Shown: positions 1-6,677, numbered from the stretch's first letter. The stretch is 6,784 nucleotides of DNA from Bifidobacterium breve (GCA_945896935.1 CAMDER010000098.1:1-6784); one strand, 5' to 3'. Translations and numbers: made by a program. Notes: generated from the letters alone by a model not told the origin.

Positions 1-228
1 GTACCAGCGCATTTACGTGATGCTCACTATCAAGGCGCCTCCGCCCTTGGACATGGCACGGGTTACGACTACCCTCATGATGATCCACGCGGATGGGTTC
101 CTCAGCAGTATCTGCCCGATGAACTCACCGATAAGCGCTGGTACGAACCAAGTCAGCACGGACGTGAACGAGAAATCGCCCAACGTCTCGCCAATCAAGA
201 ACACGAACTCGGCAAGGAGGAATCATGA
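1..228 (+). CDS. rarA: Replication-associated recombination protein A (RarA/MgsA), C-terminal end, 5' truncated by window
   Basis: Frame 1 is open from the first base to the TGA at 226-228 and encodes the last 75 residues of a longer protein. The reading VPAHLRDAHYQGASALGHG followed by GYDYPHD, GWVPQQYLPDEL and WYEPSQHGRE is the hallmark C-terminal domain of RarA/MgsA, an AAA+ ATPase related to RuvB and clamp-loader subunits that acts at stalled replication forks. The ATPase domain lies outside the window, so its integrity cannot be judged. The stop overlaps the start of the next gene as ATGA, so the two are probably translationally coupled. The Shine-Dalgarno sequence of the next gene (AAGGAGG, 214-220) lies within this coding end. 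Family assignment is firm on motif recognition. Confidence 0.93.
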   Translation, partial: VPAHLRDAHYQGASALGHGTGYDYPHDDPRGWVPQQYLPDELTDKRWYEPSQHGREREIAQRLANQEHELGKEES

Positions 229-665
229 CAGCAGGAGATTTGGCCATTGTGCTTGCCGCGGTTTTGCTGACTCTCGGATTCGCTGCGCTCATTGTCGTTC
301 TATTGAGAGTTCTCGACACATTACGTTCGCTTCGCCTCGAAGTAGATTCGCTCCGACGTGAAACCGGACCTCTCCTTGCCGAACTGCGAGCATCAACTGA
401 TGAAGCGCGATATGCAGTTGAAGAAGCCCGCGAAGATCTCGATCGTTTTGATCGCGTCCTTGGTTCTGCCGAAGCAATCAGTGGAGCAATGGCCAACACC
501 GGGCGCATGACCCGTATGGCTTTATCAACTCCGGTGATCAAAGTGGCAGCTCTTGCTACTGGCACATCTCGCGCTGCTCAGCGATTGAAGCGGGACCAAA
601 AGAGAGTTGAACGTCAATCTCGCAGATCATCTTCGAGTCAAGTAGTAGTGAGGAAGAGTCGATGA
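225..665 (+). CDS. DUF948 family membrane-anchored protein
   Basis: This encodes 146 residues. It starts at ATG 225 with a strong Shine-Dalgarno AAGGAGG at 214-220 and overlaps rarA by 4 bases. Residues about 5-28 form one hydrophobic segment, probably an N-terminal membrane anchor. Residues about 30-80 are rich in charged residues with heptad-like Leu/Val spacing and should be helical, possibly coiled coil. The conserved-looking segment STPVIKVAALATGTSRAAQR (about 101-120) resembles the end of the DUF948 domain in actinobacterial proteins. The tail is basic and Ser-rich. The biochemical role of DUF948 proteins is not established; they are seen in Gram-positive bacteria near alaS or rarA. The last bases overlap the next gene as ATGA. 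The family call is by motif and context. Confidence 0.82.
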   Translation: MTAGDLAIVLAAVLLTLGFAALIVVLLRVLDTLRSLRLEVDSLRRETGPLLAELRASTDEARYAVEEAREDLDRFDRVLGSAEAISGAMANTGRMTRMALSTPVIKVAALATGTSRAAQRLKRDQKRVERQSRRSSSSQVVVRKSR

Positions 666-1060
666 TCAAGCGTGTCGTATGGTTTATCTCGGGAGCGATC
701 GCCGGAATTGGTGGCGCCCTATTTGCTGGCAAGAAAGTTCGCCGCACTGTGACAAGTTTGGGACCGGTGAAAGTGATCAATCGCGCCGCCAACTCAACTC
801 GTTCACGTTTTTCTTCACTCTCTGATGCTTGGTCGACGGGTAAAGAAGCCATGCATGACAAAGAAAATGAATTGAAGGCCCGCCGCGATGGACGGGTCGA
901 GACCTTGGCATCTCATTCGCACCTCGACCCGTTACAGCCCGGAGACGAAGTATTAGTAGACGGCGAACGGGTTGAACCAGGTCGGGTTATCGTGCTTCGC
1001 CAAGTCGACGATCCCAAACAGCCTCGCCGCTCGCGTTTAAGCCGTCACCGTCGTCCGTAG
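662..1060 (+). CDS. Small single-pass membrane protein, DUF6167-like
   Basis: This encodes 132 residues. It starts at ATG 662 with an AGGA-type ribosome site at 651-654, seven bases before the start, and overlaps the DUF948 gene by 4 bases. Residues 1-24 (MIKRVVWFISGAIAGIGGAL plus FAGK) form a short glycine-rich hydrophobic helix followed by basic residues, suggesting an inner-membrane anchor with the rest in the cytoplasm. The N-terminal half, with a KVRR motif after the helix, a 'LGPVKV' element and a 'GKEAMHDKENELKAR' segment, resembles the DUF6167 proteins that follow DUF948 genes in actinobacteria. The tail (about 90-132) adds a DEVLVDGERVEPGRVIVL segment and a very basic end, which I do not recognise. 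No function is known. The glcD start lies 21 bases downstream, with no obvious terminator between. Confidence 0.75.
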   Translation: MIKRVVWFISGAIAGIGGALFAGKKVRRTVTSLGPVKVINRAANSTRSRFSSLSDAWSTGKEAMHDKENELKARRDGRVETLASHSHLDPLQPGDEVLVDGERVEPGRVIVLRQVDDPKQPRRSRLSRHRRP

Positions 1061-1081
1061 TCAAAAAGATCTACACCTCTG

Positions 1082-2530
1082 ATGAAGAGTGACGTTTACG
1101 CTCAACCATTGAATCAAAAGTTGGTATCACGGTTACGTCAGGTGCTTGAACCTCGCCGTGTTCATACCGATGCCGCCGATATTGATTTATACAAACGTGA
1201 TGCTTCAAATATTGAGGGCCGTGCTGGGGTGGTTTGTTTTCCGACGACAACGTCCGAGGTTCAAGACATCATTCGCATTTGTGCCGAATTCGCCCAACCT
1301 TTTGTCGCTCGTGGGTCAGGTACCGGACTTGCTGGCGGCGCAACTCCACTTGATGGAGCCGTGGTGATTTCAACTGCAAAAATGAACCGCTTAATTTCGG
1401 TAGATCCGATCAATCGAACGGCCTGGATTGAACCAGGCATGCTCAATCTTGATCTCACTCGCGAAGTCGCGCACTTTGGTTTGCACTTTGCCCCAGATCC
1501 CAGTAGCCAACAAAGTTGCACTATTGGAGGAAACGTCGCCAATAACTCTGGAGGTCCGCACTGCCTGGCCGATGGCGTGACCTCAAGTCATATCTTGGCT
1601 TGCGAAGTTGTCTTGTCCGATGGATCACTCGTGCTACTCGGGGGAGAAGAACCCGAACCGATCGGTCTAGATCTTCGCGGTGCATTTATCGGTAGCGAGG
1701 GAATGTTTGGAATTACCACCAAAATTTGTGTCCGCCTGATGCAGAACTACTCAGCAGTCAAAACCATGTTGATGGATTTCACTTCAGTTCAAGCAGGGGC
1801 CGAAACGGTGAGTGCAATTATTGCGGCTGGCATGGTTCCTGCTGCCTTAGAAATGATGGACCAACTGTGCCTCGAAGCGGTTGAAGCATACATCCATGCT
1901 GGCTTACCGACCGATGCTGCCGCTGCACTCTTGGTCGAGGTTTCTGGTTTACCCAACGCCGTTAATGAAGAGACCGAGCGAATCTCTGACATTGGTCGGG
2001 CACATGGTGCACGAACGATTCGGGTCGCCCAAGACGAAGCCGAGCGCGCGTTGTTATGGAAGGGTCGCAAGACCGCCTTCGGCGCAATTGCCCGAATCAA
2101 ACCGAATTACTATTTACATGACACGGTGGTTCCTCGGCGTAAACTGAATGAAGTACTTCAAGAGGTGTACCGCATTGCGAGTCGTCACGACCTCTTAGTC
2201 CTCAACGTCTTTCACGCTGGCGATGGCAATTTGCATCCGCTCTTAGTTTTTGACAAACGCGAACCCGGAGTCATGGAAAGAGTGCTTGCGGCCGGAGAAG
2301 AAATTATTCGAGTCAGTGTTGCTGCTGGGGGAGTGCTTTCCGGAGAGCACGGAATCGGTCTTGAGAAGCGCGACTTCATGCCACTGATGTTTGGTCCTCA
2401 CGATCTAGAAGCACAGTCAGCGATGCGGGTGGCGTTTGATCCACTTGGGATTGCCAACCCGTTCAAAGTTCTGCCAAGTCCATCAAGCTGCGGAGACGCC
2501 CACAACATCGGGGAGGACATGTGGGTCTAG
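1082..2530 (+). CDS. glcD: Glycolate oxidase (dehydrogenase) FAD-binding subunit GlcD
   Basis: This encodes 482 residues, close to the usual 470-500 for GlcD. It is the main flavoprotein subunit that oxidises glycolate to glyoxylate. The N-terminal FAD_binding_4 domain shows the pyrophosphate-binding loop GSGTGLAGG (78-86) and the FAD segment SCTIGGNVANNSGGPH (145-160). The C-terminal FAD-oxidase_C domain shows HAGDGNLHP (378-386), GEHGIGLEKR (421-430) and FDPLGIANPFKVLP (452-465). All key motifs look intact. An in-frame stop at 1058-1060 limits upstream extension and ATG 1082 is the first start. No good Shine-Dalgarno sequence precedes it, so translation may depend on read-through from the upstream gene or on a weak site. 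D-lactate dehydrogenases share this fold, but glcE directly downstream and glcF nearby favour glycolate oxidase. Confidence 0.93.
   Translation: MKSDVYAQPLNQKLVSRLRQVLEPRRVHTDAADIDLYKRDASNIEGRAGVVCFPTTTSEVQDIIRICAEFAQPFVARGSGTGLAGGATPLDGAVVISTAKMNRLISVDPINRTAWIEPGMLNLDLTREVAHFGLHFAPDPSSQQSCTIGGNVANNSGGPHCLADGVTSSHILACEVVLSDGSLVLLGGEEPEPIGLDLRGAFIGSEGMFGITTKICVRLMQNYSAVKTMLMDFTSVQAGAETVSAIIAAGMVPAALEMMDQLCLEAVEAYIHAGLPTDAAAALLVEVSGLPNAVNEETERISDIGRAHGARTIRVAQDEAERALLWKGRKTAFGAIARIKPNYYLHDTVVPRRKLNEVLQEVYRIASRHDLLVLNVFHAGDGNLHPLLVFDKREPGVMERVLAAGEEIIRVSVAAGGVLSGEHGIGLEKRDFMPLMFGPHDLEAQSAMRVAFDPLGIANPFKVLPSPSSCGDAHNIGEDMWV
2510..2517 (+). promoter_or_regulatory. Ribosome binding site deciding the GTG start of glcE
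   Basis: GGGGAGGA lies inside the last codons of glcD, with its GGAGG core ending four bases before GTG 2521. No other ATG, GTG or TTG in the glcE frame sits at usable spacing nearby, so this site supports the GTG start. An ATG at 2519 overlaps the GTG but is in the glcD frame. Confidence 0.65.
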
Positions 2531-3471
2531 ATCTCAGTCCTTTCGCCGAACTAGTTGGTCCGGCCGACCAGGGACCAATTTGGCTCGCTGGCCAGCAGTC
2601 ACGCCTGACGGCACCCTCGTTGGTTCGACAGGTCACGGCTCCATCAGGAATCTTCGACCTTCAACCCGACGAAATGACCGTCGTTTGCGGAGCAGGCACA
2701 TCAATAGCCGAACTACAAGATTCGCTCACAGCAGTTGGTCAGTATGTCAATCTCTCGCGTAGCAATTCTGGTTCAGGCACAGTCGGGGGAGCACTAGCCA
2801 CCGGACGTAGCGATATCTATCGACTTGGCCGAGGGGCAATTCGCGACACATTGCTACAAGCGCGCTATGTCAATCAAGATGGCCAGGTTGTGAGCGCTGG
2901 CGGACCCACCGTCAAAAATGTGAGTGGCTTCGATTTGTGTCGACTATTAGTCGGGTCATTGGGCCAACTCGGATTCTTGGGTGAAGTCATTTTGCGGACT
3001 CGCCCGATACCGCAGTGCTCGCGTTGGTTCATGATCAATGAAGCGCGTCCTGAAACCGTTGAGGCAATTCTTCGGCGGGTCTATCGACCAGCATCGGTGT
3101 TATGGGATGGACGCAAAGTGTGGTTCTGTATTGAAGGCAACTCGCACGATTGTGACCAAACTATTCAACAACTTGCCACCGACCTCGACAGACCAACCGA
3201 GGTTTCTGGACCACCAAATCTCGATAACTTTCCATTTCGCCAATCAATGCCACCAGCGCAACTTGTTGAATTTGTTCTCAGTCACATCAATCAAAAGACC
3301 GACCAAATACTCGTTGAAGCGGGCGTTGGAATTGTTCATCGTCAATCACCGGCTGAACCTCGAGTTGCCGACCCGACAGTTGAACTTCTTCACCAAAGAC
3401 TGTTGCGACAGTTCAACCCAACTGGCCGTTTAAATCCGGGAATCAGTCTCGCCTCGGGTTCGACGGTCTGA
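2521..3471 (+). CDS. glcE: Glycolate oxidase FAD-binding subunit GlcE
   Basis: This encodes 316 residues, about 30 shorter than the E. coli subunit (350). The shortfall is partly at the N-terminus: the flavin-loop equivalent, IWLAGQQSR at about 20-28, comes almost immediately after the start. The FAD_binding_4 core follows: CGAGTSIAELQ (56-66), SGSGTVGGALATG (83-95), RLGRGAIRDTLL (101-112), AGGPTVKNVSGFDLCRLLVG (126-145) and LGQLGFLGEVILRTRPIP (147-164). The C-terminus carries the FNPTGRLNPG signature (298-307). GlcE is the second flavin-binding subunit required with GlcD and GlcF for glycolate dehydrogenase activity. The gene starts at GTG inside glcD (10-base overlap) and ends by sharing a base with the next ATG (TGATG). 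Both junctions imply co-translation with neighbours. Confidence 0.9.
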   Translation: MGLDLSPFAELVGPADQGPIWLAGQQSRLTAPSLVRQVTAPSGIFDLQPDEMTVVCGAGTSIAELQDSLTAVGQYVNLSRSNSGSGTVGGALATGRSDIYRLGRGAIRDTLLQARYVNQDGQVVSAGGPTVKNVSGFDLCRLLVGSLGQLGFLGEVILRTRPIPQCSRWFMINEARPETVEAILRRVYRPASVLWDGRKVWFCIEGNSHDCDQTIQQLATDLDRPTEVSGPPNLDNFPFRQSMPPAQLVEFVLSHINQKTDQILVEAGVGIVHRQSPAEPRVADPTVELLHQRLLRQFNPTGRLNPGISLASGSTV

Positions 3472-4424
3472 TGCAGTTCGCTGATCTGCCTCTCGTCGCC
3501 TCGCCGATATCGATCGTTGCTGACGATGTGCTTCGCGAGGGAATTCAACGTTGTAGCAACGATCTGAAATTGAGCGATATCCAATTGATTCGCCGATCGA
3601 TGAACGCTGTGTACAAAGTGATGTCTGCCCATGGGCCACTGATCATGCGCGTCAGTCGACCAACTGGCACGACTGGGCCCGCAATTGAGTTCGCTCAATA
3701 TTTGCAACGAAATGGTCTTGAAGTTCCCGCACCCTTGAGTGTCGTGCCATTTCGTCATGACGAAATAGAAATCACGTTATGGGAATTCATCGAACCCGAC
3801 CCCGAACAACTTGTGGATTGGCAGACCATCGGAACTTTTGTCCGACGTTTGCACGACATCGATCCCAACGACATCGCAAAGTTTTATCCGTTGCCAAAGG
3901 CCACATCGTTTCCGTGGTGGAATTTTGATCAATTACTGGACGAGTTGAGACCGACGTTTACCGACAATGACCACGCCGTCCTGATGAAACGTTGGCAAGC
4001 ACTTCGCCCGTATTTCGTGGCCGCTCAAAATATCAATCTTGAGTCATCAGCGAATCGCTCGGTGTTATGTCACGGCGACATTCATCCCGGCAATGTCATC
4101 ATCAACCGCACCACTGGCCGACCGATATTGCTTGATTGGGATTTACTCTCGGTCGCTCCCCGTGAATGGGATCATGCCGCCTTGTTGACTTGGGCTTCCC
4201 GTTGGGGCGGACAAGCCTCAACTTATTCCGATTTTGCCCAAGGATACGGACTTGATTTTTCGACCAACGACTTAGCGACAGCGCTTGCCGAATTACGTCT
4301 ATTGTCTGCAACTCTCATGCGTTGGCGGGCGAGTCTCTCAACACCTGACGCTCGGCTTGAAGCTGAGAACCGCATGATGTGGTGGCGACAAGATCCGACC
4401 GCCCCGATGTGGCAAGCCGTCTAG
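3471..4424 (+). CDS. Aminoglycoside phosphotransferase (APH)-fold small-molecule kinase, substrate unknown
   Basis: This encodes 317 residues, a typical length for the APH/choline kinase family (PF01636). The N-lobe has RRSMNAVYKV (41-50) and PLIMRVSRP (56-64), where Arg60 sits in the place of the usual ATP-binding Lys strand residue. The C-lobe has the catalytic loop CHGDIHPGNVI (200-210; catalytic Asp203, Asn208) and the metal-binding LLDWDLLSVAPREWDHA (220-236; Asp222). The kinase should therefore be active. The family phosphorylates diverse hydroxyl compounds, including aminoglycosides, choline, homoserine and methylthioribose, so family membership alone does not imply antibiotic resistance. 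It starts at ATG 3471, joined to the glcE stop as TGATG, with no clear Shine-Dalgarno of its own, so it is probably coupled to glcE. It ends 18 bases from a convergent gene. The substrate is not predictable from sequence. Confidence 0.85.
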   Translation: MQFADLPLVASPISIVADDVLREGIQRCSNDLKLSDIQLIRRSMNAVYKVMSAHGPLIMRVSRPTGTTGPAIEFAQYLQRNGLEVPAPLSVVPFRHDEIEITLWEFIEPDPEQLVDWQTIGTFVRRLHDIDPNDIAKFYPLPKATSFPWWNFDQLLDELRPTFTDNDHAVLMKRWQALRPYFVAAQNINLESSANRSVLCHGDIHPGNVIINRTTGRPILLDWDLLSVAPREWDHAALLTWASRWGGQASTYSDFAQGYGLDFSTNDLATALAELRLLSATLMRWRASLSTPDARLEAENRMMWWRQDPTAPMWQAV

Positions 4425-4442
4425 AGAAATAATCGCGAAAAA

Positions 4443-5174
4443 TTATGGCGCGAAATTCAACCACTGGTCAGAAATCACGGAATCACCGAAGATCTCAATT
4501 CCGGTTTGAGAACGGCCCCAAGCCGACAAGATGAGGGCTACTGCAGATCCTTTCCATGCAACATCTCCCTTGGCATGTTCATGCGAGACATTGACTCGGT
4601 CGTCAGTCGGAACGATCAGCCATTCACCCTCACCGTCGGTGCAATGAAGATGCAATGATCCCTTCGGAAACTCTCGGCCGTTTCTTCGAGCCCAATTTGA
4701 AATCATGTCAATGTACAACTCATCAATGCCATCACATGCCAACGATCGATCCATCACAACTGGTCGGGATAAGGCGCGCTGAAGGTCGCATACATGAACC
4801 GCTGCTTCATTGGCCATTCGTCGAAAGTAGAAGCCCGCATCTTGGCGGTCGGACCAGGTCCACAATGTTTCTGAAGCATCAATATTTTCTAACGACCGAA
4901 CGACCGACTCTGACCGAGCGGTGAACCATTCCAATAGGTCTTGTCCGTCAGCAGGTTGACTCTCAGGGCCGGGCCCAACTCGAACTTGCGACCTCGGGAT
5001 GACAATTGCATCAACCATGGAAAAAACCTGCCCAACATGACCCAATAGATCGGCAACCTTCCAGCCGGGGCAATCATTGACATCCACACCAAGATTGCCA
5101 GTCGCAATTTGAATCATGTCGTCAATCGACCGTCGGAGTGATTCAAGATATTGCGGAGGAGTCAAAGAAGCCAT
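4443..5174 (-). CDS. TIGR03083 family / mycothiol-dependent maleylpyruvate isomerase-like protein
   Basis: This encodes 243 residues on the minus strand. The N-terminal DinB-like MDMPI_N domain shows CPGWKVADLLGHVG (35-48) and FRRMANEAAVHVCDLQRAL (117-135). His46, Glu123 and His127 match the positions of the His/Glu/His metal triad known for the family. The rest (about 165-243) fits the smaller MDMPI_C domain, ending in a hydrophobic helix. Family members are found mainly in actinobacteria and include mycothiol-dependent isomerases and transferases; most have no known substrate. I chose ATG 5174 because the family N-terminus (PPQYLESLRRSIDDM) starts just after it. The frame stays open a further 113 codons upstream, across glcF, but that part is low-complexity shadow sequence. 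The gene faces the kinase tail to tail and is divergent from glcF. Confidence 0.85.
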   Translation of the reverse strand: MASLTPPQYLESLRRSIDDMIQIATGNLGVDVNDCPGWKVADLLGHVGQVFSMVDAIVIPRSQVRVGPGPESQPADGQDLLEWFTARSESVVRSLENIDASETLWTWSDRQDAGFYFRRMANEAAVHVCDLQRALSRPVVMDRSLACDGIDELYIDMISNWARRNGREFPKGSLHLHCTDGEGEWLIVPTDDRVNVSHEHAKGDVAWKGSAVALILSAWGRSQTGIEIFGDSVISDQWLNFAP

Positions 5175-5226
5175 ATCGCTCAGACTAGACGCAGGCAAGG
5201 TGGACGAGGAAGGTACGGTATGAGAG
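5175..5226. promoter_or_regulatory. Divergent spacer between the TIGR03083 gene and glcF
   Basis: This is the only divergent intergenic interval in the window, so promoters for both genes must lie here or within the flanking coding ends. On the minus strand, TAGTCT (5182-5187) fits the TANNNT -10 pattern and ends seven bases before the ATG, as expected for a leaderless transcript. On the plus strand, GAGGAAGG at 5206-5213 could be the glcF ribosome site, though 13 bases from the ATG is long. I see no confident -35 box or operator palindrome. The site role is inferred from gene orientation. Confidence 0.4.
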
Positions 5227-6444
5227 ATGTCCGTACGACCCCTCGCCCTCTCTGACGATGAACTTTCGTCGTGTGTGGGTTGCGGCTTGTGCTTACCCCA
5301 TTGCCCGACTTTTCGGGTGACCAACGAAGAGGCACTGTCACCCCGAGGTCGCATTGCCACGATTCGTTCAATCCAGTACGAGGGCCGACAAATTGATGAA
5401 CAAGTCAGTGAAATTCTCAATACCTGTGTGCAGTGTCGTGGTTGTGAACCAGCCTGTCCAAGTGGAGTTCCGTACGGGCGATTAATTGAGGCAGCAAAAA
5501 ATGAAATGGCCAATCAACATCAAGCCGCTCCGTGGTGGCAGCGATTTGGATTGCGCCTCTTGCGCCATCACCGATTGCTACTCATCGGCACACCAATTTT
5601 GGCAGTAGCTCAACGATTGCATCTGATCCCCAAAAGGGCCGGGCTTTCACCTCTTCCTTTTCGACTTGGTTCGCCAGTCATATCCACATCACCTTCACCC
5701 GATGTTTGGTTGTTCACCGGATGCATCATGGATGCCTGGCAACGTTCCACCCATCGATCGGCTGGGGCGCTCATTCACGCAATAGGTTTCAGTTTGGGCA
5801 TACCGAGCAAAGCAGGTTCGTGTTGTGGCGCACTTCATTCACACGCAGGTCTGCAGATCGAAGCCAGAAAACTTGCAATTTCAGTCATGACTTCAATGCC
5901 TGGCACGAGTCCAATTGTGGTTGACTCGGCCGGTTGTGGAGCAGCGCTGAAGGATTACGGACATCTACTTAGAACCCCCGAGGCTGTCGCCTTTAGCGAA
6001 CGAGTCTTTGATATTCATGAATGGCTCGAACCTCACATGCAGTCACTCATGCAATCTCGCCAACCCATATCAAGCAAGCCATCAATCATCGTGCAGGATC
6101 CTTGTCATTTACGCCATGTCCAGAAATCCCATCTAGCCGTGCGATCGATCTTGTCTCCGGTTGCCAACTTGATCGAGATAGACGATGACGGATTGTGTTG
6201 TGGAGCTGGTGGCGCCTATTCGGTTGTTGAACCCGAACTCGCTCGACAAATTCGCGACCGCTTGGTGCGCAATATTATGGCTAAATCTCCCATCGAGAAA
6301 ACTCTGGTCGCGTCCGCCAACCCCGGATGTTTGATGCACCTTCAGGCGGCGGGACTCATTGTGAAACATCCTGTCGATATTCTCGCCGAGGCATTAGGTC
6401 TCGTGCCCACAACAGTTCAACCACGGGAAAAAGGTACAGCGTAG
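5227..6444 (+). CDS. glcF: Glycolate oxidase iron-sulfur subunit GlcF
   Basis: This encodes 405 residues, matching the E. coli subunit (407). The N-terminal 2x[4Fe-4S] ferredoxin domain has CVGCGLCLPHCP (Cys16, 19, 22, 26) and CVQCRGCEPACP (Cys67, 70, 73, 77). Two cysteine-rich CCG domains follow: Cys166, CC 199-200 and Cys237 in the first; Cys293, CC 324-325 and Cys368 in the second. All expected cysteines are present. The subunit carries electrons from the GlcD/GlcE flavins toward the membrane quinone pool. A stop codon six bases upstream in frame fixes the start at ATG 5227; the nearby ATG at 5220 is out of frame. Unlike the usual contiguous glcDEF order, it is separated from glcE by two genes. 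Heterodisulfide reductase and LutA proteins share CCG domains, but the length and two ferredoxin clusters fit GlcF. Confidence 0.93.
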   Translation: MSVRPLALSDDELSSCVGCGLCLPHCPTFRVTNEEALSPRGRIATIRSIQYEGRQIDEQVSEILNTCVQCRGCEPACPSGVPYGRLIEAAKNEMANQHQAAPWWQRFGLRLLRHHRLLLIGTPILAVAQRLHLIPKRAGLSPLPFRLGSPVISTSPSPDVWLFTGCIMDAWQRSTHRSAGALIHAIGFSLGIPSKAGSCCGALHSHAGLQIEARKLAISVMTSMPGTSPIVVDSAGCGAALKDYGHLLRTPEAVAFSERVFDIHEWLEPHMQSLMQSRQPISSKPSIIVQDPCHLRHVQKSHLAVRSILSPVANLIEIDDDGLCCGAGGAYSVVEPELARQIRDRLVRNIMAKSPIEKTLVASANPGCLMHLQAAGLIVKHPVDILAEALGLVPTTVQPREKGTA

Positions 6445-6446
6445 TT

Positions 6447-6677
6447 ATGACATTTTCAGAAGATGAGAAAACACCAGCTATTGATCCGCTCGTGATCGAA
6501 CGCCTGGGTGACATTGCTTCACGATTGCGTGATGCTGCATCGTCACTTGATGACGTCATGTTTGATGTTTTGCGTGAAGCCTCACGTAAACGTGAAGGTC
6601 GGCCTGCTCTTGACAAGACAATGTCTCAGGCACGTCGCGCCATCGACAAGGCCGTGCATTTACTCGATCTTGACTAG
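6447..6677 (+). CDS. Small helical hypothetical protein
   Basis: This encodes 76 residues, starting at ATG 6447 two bases after the glcF stop, so it is probably co-transcribed with glcF. The frame stays open upstream to 6327, but that part lies inside glcF and reads as shadow sequence, while the composition changes at MTFSEDEKTPAIDPL. The remainder looks almost entirely helical and strongly charged, with regularly spaced Leu, Ile, Val and Ala (for example VIERLGDIASRLRDAASSL). No signal peptide, membrane segment or cysteine is present. A possible purine-rich ribosome site (GGGAAAAAGG, 6425-6433 region) is rather far from the ATG. The stop codon overlaps the opposite-strand tal stop by four bases. 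I do not recognise a family; coding status rests on spacing, frame and amino-acid composition. Confidence 0.65.
   Translation: MTFSEDEKTPAIDPLVIERLGDIASRLRDAASSLDDVMFDVLREASRKREGRPALDKTMSQARRAIDKAVHLLDLD

Noticed and set aside
17..361. 114-codon plus-strand open frame across the rarA end
   Set aside because: Frame 1 gives an unmistakable RarA C-terminus, so this frame is a shadow.
125..565. 146-codon minus-strand open frame antisense to the DUF948 gene
   Set aside because: It is Arg/Ser-rich with no domain and fully overlaps a well-supported gene with a strong ribosome site.
1040..1081. Dedicated promoter for glcD
   Set aside because: I looked for TANNNT with a matching -35 upstream of ATG 1082 and found no acceptable pair; transcription from upstream is equally plausible.
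3471..4424. Antibiotic resistance gene (aminoglycoside phosphotransferase)
   Set aside because: The fold is shared by many metabolic kinases, the gene sits in a metabolic operon, and there are no mobile-element signs around it.
4425..4453. Inverted repeat TCGCG (4433-4437) / CGCGA (4449-4453) as a bidirectional terminator between the convergent genes
   Set aside because: The stem has only five base pairs with an 11-base loop and no proper T-run on the plus strand. It could be chance, and the site overlaps the coding end of the minus-strand gene.
5175..5513. 113-codon N-terminal extension of the minus-strand TIGR03083 gene, antisense to the 5' part of glcF
   Set aside because: It lies over the iron-sulfur cysteine codons of glcF, has no recognisable domain and a composition typical of an opposite-frame shadow. 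The family N-terminus begins right after ATG 5174.
6327..6446. 40-codon upstream extension of the 76-residue protein
   Set aside because: It lies inside the glcF CCG-domain coding region, and ATG 6447 directly follows the glcF stop.
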